Assembly: GCF_000380645.1 (NCBI RefSeq)
Contig: NZ_AQXZ01000006.1
Coordinates: 1 to 64,000, forward strand
DNA: 64,000 bases
Origin: Smaragdicoccus niigatensis DSM 44881 = NBRC 103563
Lineage (GTDB): Bacteria; Actinomycetota; Actinomycetes; Mycobacteriales; Mycobacteriaceae
Direction of reading: 5' to 3'
The notes beneath the pieces were generated by a model. The model was not told where the DNA came from and did not search any database. It worked only from the letters and a program-made list of their open reading frames with translations. Shown piece by piece: positions 44,573 to 52,976 of this stretch (its first letter is position 1; the number at the start of each line of letters is the position of its first letter). The translations under genes were made by a program, and so were the position numbers.

Positions 44573-45546
44573 CAGGCGACCTCCTCGGTCTCTTCGTTGG
44601 AGCTGTGGTGGCCAGTGAGAGCCAGGAAGACCTCGTCGAGGGTCGGCTGCTGCACGGCCGCGGTGGCGATCGACAGGCCGGCTTCGCGCAAGGCGATGAG
44701 TACGTCGGCGGCGCGGTTGGCGTCCGGCAACGCGATGTTGAGGCCGCCGGACTCGGGGGTCAGGACCGGACGTTCGTGAAGAACACGCTCGACCACCTGG
44801 GCGGCCCGCACAGTCTGGTCGCGGTCTTCGAGGCGCAGGTGCAGCGTCGAGTTTCCGACACTGGTCTTGAGCTGGTCCGGAGTACCTTCGGCTACCTTGC
44901 GACCGCGGTCGATGACGGCGATCCGGTCCGCCAGTTGATCGGCCTCGTCGAGGTACTGGGTGGTGAGCAGGATCGTCGAACCGCTTGCGACGAGCTCGCG
45001 AATCGTGTCCCACATCTGGCCGCGGGTGCGGGGGTCGAGACCCGTGGTCGGCTCGTCGAGGAAGATGAGCGGCGGTTGGGAGATGAGCGATGCGGCCAGG
45101 TCGAGGCGGCGGCGCATACCTCCGGAGAAGTACCGGATCTGTCGCGTTGCGGCCTCTTCGAGGGCGAAACGAGTGAGCAGGTCCTCGGTGACGCTGCGAG
45201 CGCGTGCCTTGGTCAATCCGAGCAGGCGGCCGAACAGGTAGAGGTTCTCCGACGCCGTGAGGTTCTCGTCGACCGATGCGTATTGGCCCGTCACGCCGAC
45301 CAATTGGCGGACCTGGTGGGCGTTGGAGGCGACGTCGATGCCGAAGATGCTGGCCTGGCCGGCATCGATAGGCAGCAACGTTGCGAGCATGGACAGTGTG
45401 GTCGTCTTGCCGGCGCCGTTCGGGCCGAGCACGCCGAAGACCTCTCCACGGCGCACCTCGAGGTCGATGCCGTCGACGGCACGGAAGTCGCCGAAGGACT
45501 TCACCAGGCCGTTGGCCTGGACTGCGAATTCAGGTGATTCGTTCAT
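44572..45546 (-). CDS. ABC transporter ATP-binding protein, DrrA-like
   Basis: 324 aa. GPNGAGKTTTLSMLATLL (Walker A), RYFSGGMRRRLDLAASLI (signature), LIFLDEPTTGLDPRTR (Walker B), TTQYLDEADQLADRIAVIDRGRKVAEGTPDQLK and the DrrA-type C-terminal domain of about 90 residues ending in QPTLDEVFLALTGH identify the daunorubicin-resistance exporter subfamily. The substrate is a hydrophobic compound of unknown nature. ATG 45546 is chosen over GTG 45564, but no strong ribosome site supports either. It is coupled to the permease. Confidence 0.92.
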   Translation of the reverse strand: MNESPEFAVQANGLVKSFGDFRAVDGIDLEVRRGEVFGVLGPNGAGKTTTLSMLATLLPIDAGQASIFGIDVASNAHQVRQLVGVTGQYASVDENLTASENLYLFGRLLGLTKARARSVTEDLLTRFALEEAATRQIRYFSGGMRRRLDLAASLISQPPLIFLDEPTTGLDPRTRGQMWDTIRELVASGSTILLTTQYLDEADQLADRIAVIDRGRKVAEGTPDQLKTSVGNSTLHLRLEDRDQTVRAAQVVERVLHERPVLTPESGGLNIALPDANRAADVLIALREAGLSIATAAVQQPTLDEVFLALTGHHSSNEETEEVA

Positions 45547-45607
45547 GCCACTACTGTGCGGCACTCCGGTTTCACGGCGCTTTCACGGCGGATTCAGGGA
45601 GTTGCAT

Positions 45608-45680
45608 GCGCAAACCGGTCACTCACAGCCGGGCAAAGGAAATAGTTCCTTCGCGAGGCTGTACGTGACCGGTTTGTGCG
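45608..45680. repeat. dispersed nested-hairpin element, copy A
   Basis: Three nested stems: CAAACCGGTCAC (45611-45622) with GTGACCGGTTTG (45665-45676); ACAGCC with GGCTGT; GCAAAGGAA (45633-45641) with TTCCTTCGC around an ATAG loop, with one mismatch. It lies after the stop of the 2TM gene, before the DrrA-like gene. A related element occupies 54362-54440. Possible readings are a bidirectional terminator, a REP-like repeat or a structured RNA. Confidence 0.65.
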
Positions 45681-45693
45681 AGCGCGATGGGCC

Positions 45694-45906
45694 TCAGGCC
45701 ATGTGCGCGTTCAGCCCGTGCCACGGTTTCCGACCGTTCCGAACGTTATCGACGACCGCCTTGACCTCATCGAGCTGCACGAACGTCCAGACCCAGATGA
45801 CGAAGCCGATCGGGACGACGATGTACCAGTGCTGGACCAGCTGGAACATGATCGTGAAGAAGGCGATCAGGCCGATGATGATGGCGCCGGCGATGACTGA
45901 CCACAT
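45694..45906 (-). CDS. small two-helix membrane protein
   Basis: 70 aa. Two hydrophobic helices (WSVIAGAIIIGLIAFFTIMFQLVQHW and IVVPIGFVIWVWTFVQL) are followed by a short charged tail DEVKAVVDNVRNGRKPWHGLNAHMA. ATG 45906 is supported by GAGGAG 6 nt upstream; the ATG at 45948 lies inside an operator and has no ribosome site. It is divergent from a TetR gene with two operator copies between them, so it is probably the repressed target. No family function is known to me; similar small proteins accompany TetR genes in other actinobacteria. Confidence 0.75.
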   Translation of the reverse strand: MWSVIAGAIIIGLIAFFTIMFQLVQHWYIVVPIGFVIWVWTFVQLDEVKAVVDNVRNGRKPWHGLNAHMA

Positions 45907-45930
45907 GACGAACTCCTCAGATTCTCCGAT

Positions 45931-45946
45931 GGTACGTTCATGTACC
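45931..45946. promoter_or_regulatory. TetR operator, copy 1
   Basis: GGTACGTTCATGTACC, with GGTAC and GTACC as 5-bp inverted arms, lies 25 nt before the ATG of the 2TM gene. Its twin at 45966-45981 differs at one base. Paired palindromes between divergent genes, one coding for TetR, are the usual autoregulation layout. Confidence 0.75.
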
Positions 45947-45965
45947 ACTCACTGAAATCAATGGT

Positions 45966-45981
45966 GGTACGTTGATGTACC
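45966..45981. promoter_or_regulatory. TetR operator, copy 2
   Basis: GGTACGTTGATGTACC is identical to copy 1 apart from C to G at the eighth base. The start-to-start spacing of 35 bp is a little over three helical turns. It stands 57 nt before the TetR start codon. Confidence 0.75.
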
Positions 45982-46038
45982 GTACTTCAAGCGAAAGTGA
46001 TGACCGTCTCGTATTCGCAGGTCACATAGGGTGGTGGA

Positions 46039-46644
46039 GTGGACGAAACCGGAAGCGGCGCACGTGAGCGGCTCATCGAAGCGATGGCTGAGGTCATCGT
46101 CGAGAAGGGTTACGTCGCCACGACTGTTGCGGACATCGTCGCGCGGGCGCGCGTGTCTCGGCGCACCTTCTATGAGCACTTCAACGACAAGCAGGGGTGC
46201 ATGCTGGCGTCCTACTACGCCATGGGTGCTCGTCTGTTGGCGACGGTCCCGGCCATCGACGCAGACACCTGTGGAAATGCGCACGCCTTGCTCCGAACTG
46301 GCATCGACAATTTCCTCGGCGTCCTCGCGGCGCATCCGCACTTGACCTACACCCAGTTCGTGGGAATTCACACGGCCGGGTTGACCACGTCGCCAGAGCG
46401 GCTTGCGATGCAGGACACGTTTGCGAAGCAGATGCGGTATCTCGCCAAGCAGGCCGCGCAATTCGACCCGACCGTGCGGGTCCCGTCCGAGTTGATGGCC
46501 GAAGCGCTGGTGGGCAGCATCGCCGAGATGATTGTTCGCTACGCGGCGAGAGGTCGACTCGACAAGCTCGGGGAACTAGCGCCGACGATTCTCGAACTCG
46601 TCAGTGCGGTGACTCTCCGCGGGCAGCCGAACCCGGACGATTAG
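46039..46644 (+). CDS. TetR-family transcriptional regulator
   Basis: 201 aa. The N-terminal HTH is ARERLIEAMAEVIVEKGYVATTVADIVARARVSRRTFYEHFNDKQGCMLASY, the standard TetR arrangement; the C-terminal domain is all helical. The start is GTG 46039. It probably represses itself and the divergent 2TM gene through the two GGTACGTTnATGTACC sites. It may also act on the DrrAB exporter beyond, but no operator is seen there. Confidence 0.9.
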   Translation: MDETGSGARERLIEAMAEVIVEKGYVATTVADIVARARVSRRTFYEHFNDKQGCMLASYYAMGARLLATVPAIDADTCGNAHALLRTGIDNFLGVLAAHPHLTYTQFVGIHTAGLTTSPERLAMQDTFAKQMRYLAKQAAQFDPTVRVPSELMAEALVGSIAEMIVRYAARGRLDKLGELAPTILELVSAVTLRGQPNPDD

Positions 46645-46679
46645 CCTGCGGCGAGTGCGGGCCAATCGTCCGGATTCGG
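46627..46679. terminator. bidirectional hairpin overlapping the TetR stop
   Basis: CCGAACCCGGACGATT (46627-46642) pairs with AATCGTCCGGATTCGG (46664-46679) over 16 bp with one mismatch. It includes the first base of the TetR stop codon and ends 8 nt before the convergent thiC stop. No long U-run is present. Confidence 0.55.
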
Positions 46680-46686
46680 CAGAAAA

Positions 46687-48437
<1,751 letters not shown>

Positions 48438-48591
48438 GTGACCAATTCGTGGCCGAATGGAAACGTCGCCGCCACGATACCGCGCAACAGTGAGTGTTAG
48501 CGGACCTTCGAAAGTGTGCCGGACGTAACACTCGAGACGCCGCGAGCGAGGTAGTAGCGAAAGAGATGCGTTTCACACTCGCATTACGTAG

Positions 48592-48607
48592 AGTGACTGG
48601 CGTCACA
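48592..48607. promoter_or_regulatory. CRP/GlxR-type site before the GNAT gene
   Basis: AGTGA-CTGGCG-TCACA fits the CRP consensus in 9 of 10 positions and is the exact reverse complement, over 15 bp, of the site at 31330-31345. ACATTTGG follows here and precedes the other copy. The centre is 30 nt before the GTG at 48630. Confidence 0.5.
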
Positions 48608-48629
48608 TTTGGGTTAGATGGAGGAAGCC

Positions 48630-48977
48630 GTGCTATTTGACGGACCGAGCATCGAGGTCGTCGACAATGCCGGCCAGAATCGCTTCGAACTTTGGCTGAA
48701 CGGGGATCTTGTCGGGATCCTGGGTTACTTCGACTACGCCGAGCCGGGGCAGATTCGCCGGCCTGGTCGTCGAGTTGTATCGCTCATGCACACCGTGATC
48801 ACCGAGGACTTCGGTCACCGGGGACTCGCCGGTGAGCTTGCCAAGGGCGCGCTGGATTACGCGCGCCGTTACGGCTGGCAGGTTCGGCCAGTGTGCACCT
48901 ACGTGCAGCGATTCCTGGCTGAGCACCCGGACTACCGCGAAGCCCTCATGGGTGCGGAAATTCCGCGCGCGGTATAA
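48630..48977 (+). CDS. GNAT-like N-acetyltransferase (YjdJ type)
   Basis: 115 aa. SIEVVDNAGQNRFELWLNGDLVGILGYFD, SLMHTVITEDFGHRGLAGELAKGALDYARRYGWQVRPVCTYVQRFLAEHPDY has the short acetyl-CoA-binding loop (FGHRGLAGELAKGAL) and the final VCTYVQRFLAEHP of the small GNAT_acetyltr_2 group. The substrates of this group are largely unknown. I prefer GTG 48630 because GGAGGA directly precedes it; the ATG at 48618 overlaps that ribosome site. Confidence 0.83.
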   Translation: MLFDGPSIEVVDNAGQNRFELWLNGDLVGILGYFDYAEPGQIRRPGRRVVSLMHTVITEDFGHRGLAGELAKGALDYARRYGWQVRPVCTYVQRFLAEHPDYREALMGAEIPRAV

Positions 48978-48989
48978 ACCGAGCTCAAC

Positions 48990-49019
48990 AAAAAGGCCGC
49001 CAGCGTGGGCGGCCTTTTT
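48990..49019. terminator. intrinsic terminator after the GNAT gene
   Basis: AAAAAGGCCGCC (48990-49001) and GGCGGCCTTTTT (49008-49019) form a perfect 12-bp stem with a 6-nt loop and T-runs on both strands. It is a bidirectional terminator for the GNAT gene and the small minus-strand gene at 49029. Confidence 0.92.
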
Positions 49020-49028
49020 CATGTCCTA

Positions 49029-49262
49029 TCAGGGATTCTCGCGCCGAACCCAGGCGATGATCGGGCAGAAGAACTCGCCTTCGCCGCACTCCGAACCATC
49101 GGTCCCGTTGAACCGGTTCTGGAAGTTCGTCAACTTCTGCTGGGTCGTGGTCACGGTGCCCCGGACGTCGTCGACCGGCGTCGCGCTCGCGGTGGCCGGA
49201 ACGATCGTCGCCACGAAAATGGCGATCAGTAAGCCAGAGCTGGCGGAGCGGAATCGGGACAT
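49029..49262 (-). CDS. small secreted protein
   Basis: 77 aa. Signal peptide MSRFRSASSGLLIAIFVATIVPATASA, cut before TP. The mature chain is only about 50 residues (TPVDDVRGTVTTTQQKLTNFQNRFNGTDGSECGEGEFFCPIIAWVRRENP), with two Cys eight residues apart that could form a disulfide. No family recognised. ATG 49262 is chosen; a TTG two codons earlier is possible. It starts 8 nt after the def stop, so it is probably co-transcribed with def. Confidence 0.65.
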   Translation of the reverse strand: MSRFRSASSGLLIAIFVATIVPATASATPVDDVRGTVTTTQQKLTNFQNRFNGTDGSECGEGEFFCPIIAWVRRENP

Positions 49263-49270
49263 GTTCAACC

Positions 49271-49855
49271 TCAGTTTCCGAATGGGTCTTCGACGGTGCC
49301 GGGCACCCAGCTGATGCCGGGGACGCCCCAGCCGTTGCGCTTGATCGCCTTCTTGGCGGCGCGGGCGTTGCGGCCGACGAGGACGTCGACGTAGAGAAAT
49401 CCATCGAGGTGTCCGACTTCGTGCTGCAACATCCGCGCGAACAGCGCTTTGCCCTCGATGTCGACGGGTTCACCGTTCTCGTCGGTACCGGTCACGCGCG
49501 CCCAGTCGGCGCGGCCGGTGGGGAAGCGTTCGCCGGGTACCGACAAACAGCCCTCGTCGTCGTCTTCGGGGTCCGGCATGGTCTCCGGGATGTCCGAGGT
49601 CTCGAGCACCGGATTGATCACGCAGCCGCGGCGGCGGATTGGCTTTCCGTTTTCCCCGAAGTCGGGGCAGTCGTAGACGAACATCCGCTTGCTCACGCCA
49701 ATTTGGTTGGCGGCGAGTCCCACGCCATTCGCGACGTCCATCGTCTCGTACATGTCGGCAACGAGCTGAGCGAGCTCGGCCGGGGTCTCGGTCACGGGGG
49801 CTGTGGGGTTGTGCAGAACGGGGTCGCCCACCACCACAATCGGAAGCACTGCCAT
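49271..49855 (-). CDS. def: peptide deformylase
   Basis: 194 aa. The three Def motifs are intact: [19 protein letters not shown] (metal-binding Cys) and QHEVGHLDG (HExxH with metal-binding His). The insert [15 protein letters not shown] between the first motifs is characteristic of mycobacterial-type enzymes. It removes the formyl group from nascent proteins and is normally essential. ATG 49855. In M. tuberculosis def also sits next to the DUF3263 gene, divergently. Confidence 0.95.
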   Translation of the reverse strand: MAVLPIVVVGDPVLHNPTAPVTETPAELAQLVADMYETMDVANGVGLAANQIGVSKRMFVYDCPDFGENGKPIRRRGCVINPVLETSDIPETMPDPEDDDEGCLSVPGERFPTGRADWARVTGTDENGEPVDIEGKALFARMLQHEVGHLDGFLYVDVLVGRNARAAKKAIKRNGWGVPGISWVPGTVEDPFGN

Positions 49856-50050
49856 GACGAACAACCTTAACGGTCCGGCGACGGCCGGGCGGCGCGCGCA
49901 GTCAGATACCGAGTCTGGACTGGTGACGATGGTTCAATGAGCCGGTAACGACATCCGTGTAACTCGCTGGTTATCCGTGGGTGACTCTGATGTCGCGACT
50001 GACCGCGGTCTTCACCGAGCCGCGGGAGTCAAAGCTAGGCAAGGAGTGCA

Positions 50051-50374
50051 ATGGACGGCGCAGCTGCGTTCGAAGCCAATCAGCCGGTGCAAACGTCCGA
50101 ATCCGATCTTGTTCCCGGTCCTGACGGTCTGAGCCGTCGCGACCACAGCATCCTCACTTTCGAGCGCAACTGGTGGAAGTACGCCGGGGCCAAGGAAGAG
50201 GCGATCAAGGCACAGTTCGGCTTGTCCGCCACGAGGTACTACCAGGTTCTCAACGCCTTGGTTGATCGGCGCGAGGCGCTGGCCGCCGACCCGATGCTGG
50301 TCAAGCGCCTGCGGCGGTTGCGCGCGAGTCGAGCGCGGGTACGTGTCGCGCGCCGACTCGGTATTGAGCTCTAG
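50051..50374 (+). CDS. DUF3263 protein
   Basis: 107 aa. LSRRDHSILTFERNWWKYAGAKEEAIKAQFGLSATRYYQVLNALVDRREALAADPMLVKRLRRLRASR is the DUF3263 family, a small HTH-like protein (the FGLSATRYYQVLN segment looks like a recognition helix) found throughout Mycobacteriales. Function unknown; DNA binding is plausible. AAGGAG lies 6 nt before the ATG. In M. tuberculosis the order def, DUF3263, LytR_C gene, sodC is the same (Rv0429c-Rv0432). Confidence 0.88.
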   Translation: MDGAAAFEANQPVQTSESDLVPGPDGLSRRDHSILTFERNWWKYAGAKEEAIKAQFGLSATRYYQVLNALVDRREALAADPMLVKRLRRLRASRARVRVARRLGIEL

Positions 50375-50418
50375 GCTCGGTGCCAACAAGATCTTTCCGA
50401 ATGCGATGAGGTGAACCG

Positions 50419-50979
50419 ATGACGATCGACGAGCTGGCCCCGCCACACTCCGAGGCAGAGCCGACACCAGCCGTCGAACGCGCACCCCAACCGCAGCAGC
50501 CGCCTGCGGTGAAGCTCGAGAGCCCCGGACCGCCGCTGCGTGCGCTGGCGATGGTGCTCATCGCGCTGGGAATTGTGTTCGCGGGACTGGGGCTCAAAGA
50601 CTTCAGCGTCAAGCCGTCGGGGGACGGGTCCGCACTACAGACGACCAGCGTGGCACCTGCGGGCGATCAGCCGAAGAAGGCCGAGGCGCCTGCGACCGCC
50701 GCCCAGGTCAAGGCCGTCGGCATCCGCGTCTTCAACAACAGCGAGGTCGTCGGCGTCGCGTCGAAGACCGCGAAGAAGCTGACCGACGAGGGCTGGAAGG
50801 TTGTCGAGACCGGCAACTCCACGCTGTCGCTCAAGCGCACCACGGTGTACTACGGCACCAGTGCCGCGGAGAAGCAGGCGGCGCTCGAAATCGCCGACCA
50901 GCTCGGCATTGCCGCAGAAAAGAAGACATCTGAGGTGTCCGGATTGGGCAACGGCGTCCTCGTTGTCCTCGTCAACTGA
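50419..50979 (+). CDS. LytR C-terminal domain protein, VirR-like
   Basis: 186 aa. A Pro-rich cytoplasmic head, one membrane helix (LRALAMVLIALGIVFAGLGL), a linker, and a LytR_C domain from about residue 95 (VKAVGIRVFNNSEVVGVASKTAKKLTDEGWKVVETGNSTLSLKRTTVYYGTSAAEKQAALEIADQLGI). It corresponds by position and build to Rv0431 (VirR) of M. tuberculosis, which affects cell-envelope permeability and membrane-vesicle release. It lacks the LCP catalytic domain and so acts as a scaffold or binding protein. It is 44 nt after the DUF3263 gene. Confidence 0.87.
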   Translation: MTIDELAPPHSEAEPTPAVERAPQPQQPPAVKLESPGPPLRALAMVLIALGIVFAGLGLKDFSVKPSGDGSALQTTSVAPAGDQPKKAEAPATAAQVKAVGIRVFNNSEVVGVASKTAKKLTDEGWKVVETGNSTLSLKRTTVYYGTSAAEKQAALEIADQLGIAAEKKTSEVSGLGNGVLVVLVN

Positions 50980-51033
50980 CACAATCTCGCTAAGAGGGTC
51001 CGAGGCGCGTACTCGTGATCTTCGCGCTGGCTA

Positions 51034-51056
51034 TGATCAGATCCACTGATCAGATC
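51034..51056 (+). promoter_or_regulatory. direct repeats in the sodC leader
   Basis: TGATCAGATC occurs at 51034-51043 and again at 51047-51056, 13 bp apart, and a partial third unit GATCAGCTGA overlaps the end. Each unit begins with the palindrome TGATCA. They lie 32-54 nt before the sodC ATG and may bind a regulator. Confidence 0.35.
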
Positions 51057-51087
51057 AGCTGACACCTCCAGCCCTAGGAGAATTTCG

Positions 51088-51705
51088 ATGGCTCTGCGCT
51101 CGACGGCTCTGTGTTCGACGACTTCGCTGCCTTTCCGCCGATCCCGTGCTGTCGTGCTCTCTGTCGCGGCGCTCGGCACGGTCGGTTTGGCTGCTTGTGC
51201 TCCTCCCGGACAGGTGACCAGCACGGACAAGGGCACGCTGCCCTCGGTGTTCACGAGTTCGCCGCCGCCGGCCGGTTACGCACCGGGTGGTGAGAACGAG
51301 GCGCAGGCTCCGGTGCAGGAGGGCTCCAAGCTGACCGCGGACATCAAGGGCAGTGACGGCAAGACCATCGGCACCGCGACCTTCACCGACATCAAAGGCG
51401 CGATCGAGGTGACCATCGAGGCCAAGGGCCTGACGCCGGGCAACCACGGCTGGCACGTCCACGAGAAGAACGTGTGCGACGGCGACTTCACCTCGGCTGG
51501 GGCGCACCTCATGAAGGACAACGTCGACGTCGGCGGCCAGTTCCCGACGCTCTACGTCATGAAGGACGGCACCGGCACCCTGACCACCACGACCGACCTG
51601 TTCTCGTGGGAAGACCTGACCAACGGCGGCAACGGCCGCGCGGTGGTCATCCACGACGTGACTGACACCACCAAGCGCGTTGCTTGTGGTGTGGTCAAGG
51701 AATAG
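51088..51705 (+). CDS. sodC: lipoprotein superoxide dismutase, copper-only SodC type
   Basis: 205 aa. Signal peptide with lipobox LAAC-AP near residue 37, so it is a surface lipoprotein. The Cu-site histidines are kept: NHGWHVHE (two ligands), SAGAH and VVIHD, and so are the catalytic Arg in KRVACGV and the Cys pair (NVCDGDF and VACGV). The zinc loop is absent: between SAGAH and the next strand there is only LMKDNVDVGGQFPTL, without the two His and Asp zinc ligands. The electrostatic loop is reduced to DVTDTT. This is the pattern of Cu-only SODs. AGGAG precedes the ATG by 7 nt. It would protect the envelope from external superoxide. Confidence 0.9.
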   Translation: MALRSTALCSTTSLPFRRSRAVVLSVAALGTVGLAACAPPGQVTSTDKGTLPSVFTSSPPPAGYAPGGENEAQAPVQEGSKLTADIKGSDGKTIGTATFTDIKGAIEVTIEAKGLTPGNHGWHVHEKNVCDGDFTSAGAHLMKDNVDVGGQFPTLYVMKDGTGTLTTTTDLFSWEDLTNGGNGRAVVIHDVTDTTKRVACGVVKE

Positions 51706-51732
51706 CGGTCCGGTCGTTCCTTAGCCCAGACC

Positions 51733-52914
51733 ATGGCGATCGAGCATGGGCTCAAGCCCTCTCCGGGGTTCAGTTGGGCTCGTCGCGGCGGAAGTATTCC
51801 GTTCGCAGACTCGAAACCGCACACGATAGGCGTCGAATGGGAAGTCGCGCTCGTCGATAAGACGACGCGCGACCTTTCCAATTCGGCGGCCGACGTGCTC
51901 ACTGAGCTGGACCTCCCCGCGCGGGATGGAATTCCCCAGGTCACCAAGGAGTTCCTCCGGAACACCGTCGAGATCGTTTCCGGCGTGCACAACACGGTCG
52001 GCGAAGCGGTCGGCGACCTTTCCGAGACACTGGGGAAGGTTCGCGCGGCCACCGATCGGCTCGGCGTCGACATCATGTGCGCGGGCACGCATCCGTTCGC
52101 ACAATGGTCGCAACAGCTCGTCACGCCCGATGCGCACTATCAGGAGATGATCGAGCGCACGCAGTGGTGGGGCCGGCAGATGCTCATCTGGGGTGTCCAC
52201 GTGCATGTCGGGCTTTCGCATTCGTCGAAAGTCTTTCCGATCCTGAATTCGCTGCTGCTGCAGTACCCGCATTTGCTCGCGTTGTCGGCGAGTTCGCCGA
52301 TGTGGGCGGGTGAGGACACTCACTACGCCAGCAACCGTGCGCTGATGTTCCAGCAGCTGCCGACGGCGGGCCTTCCGTTCCAGTTCGATGACTGGCACCA
52401 GTTCGAATCGTTCGTCCACGACATGATGAAGACGGGCGTCTTCGATCAGCTCGGCGGTATGCACTGGGACATCCGCCCGGCGCCGAAGTGGGGAACCATC
52501 GAGGTTCGAATCTGTGACGGTACGTCGACCAAGGCAGAGCTCGCTGCGCTCGTGGCATTGATTCAAACGCTCGTTGTCGACCTGGATCGCCGACTCGAAG
52601 CGGGCGAGGAACTGCCCAGCATGCCGCCGTGGCATGTACAGGAGAACAAGTGGCGCGCGGCCCGCTATGGACTCGACGCGATCATCATTCAGGACGCCGA
52701 TGCAAATGAACGTTTGGTGACCGAGGACCTCGATGATCTGCTCGATCGCCTGATGCCGGTGGCCAAGTCGATCGGGTGCGCCGACGAGTTGGCCGCGGTT
52801 GCCGACATCCCGCGTCGCGGTGCCTCGTACCAGCGACAACGTCGCGTCGCGGAGGAAAACAACGGTGACCTGAAAGCGGTCGTCGATTCGCTGGTGGATG
52901 AACTGAAAGAGTGA
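51733..52914 (+). CDS. GCS2-type carboxylate-amine ligase, YbdK-like
   Basis: 393 aa. HTIGVEWEVALVDKTTRDL holds the Mg-binding acidic residues, and EFLRNTVEIVSGVH, CAGTHPFAQW, WGVHVHVGLSHSSKVFPILN and TIEVRICDGTSTKAE are motifs of the GCS2/YbdK family (counterpart of Rv0433). These proteins have weak glutamate-cysteine ligase activity; it is not the ergothioneine enzyme EgtA as such. It follows sodC by 27 nt, as in M. tuberculosis. Confidence 0.88.
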   Translation: MAIEHGLKPSPGFSWARRGGSIPFADSKPHTIGVEWEVALVDKTTRDLSNSAADVLTELDLPARDGIPQVTKEFLRNTVEIVSGVHNTVGEAVGDLSETLGKVRAATDRLGVDIMCAGTHPFAQWSQQLVTPDAHYQEMIERTQWWGRQMLIWGVHVHVGLSHSSKVFPILNSLLLQYPHLLALSASSPMWAGEDTHYASNRALMFQQLPTAGLPFQFDDWHQFESFVHDMMKTGVFDQLGGMHWDIRPAPKWGTIEVRICDGTSTKAELAALVALIQTLVVDLDRRLEAGEELPSMPPWHVQENKWRAARYGLDAIIIQDADANERLVTEDLDDLLDRLMPVAKSIGCADELAAVADIPRRGASYQRQRRVAEENNGDLKAVVDSLVDELKE

Positions 52915-52927
52915 TCTACTTCACCGT

Positions 52928-52959
52928 GAGTTAACCGGAGATTTCCTTCCGGTTAGCTC
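52928..52959. promoter_or_regulatory. hairpin between the ligase and PAP2 genes
   Basis: GAG-T-TAACCGGA (52928-52939) pairs with TCCGGTTA-G-CTC (52948-52959): 11 bp with one mismatch, 8-nt loop. It starts 13 nt after the ligase stop and ends 17 nt before the next ATG. It may be a weak terminator or an operator; no U-run follows. Confidence 0.4.
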
Positions 52960-52976
52960 AGATGTAGCATTGAAAA

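Noticed and set aside
48618-48629. ATG 48618 as start of the GNAT gene
   Set aside because: It overlaps the GGAGGA ribosome site that fits the GTG at 48630 much better.
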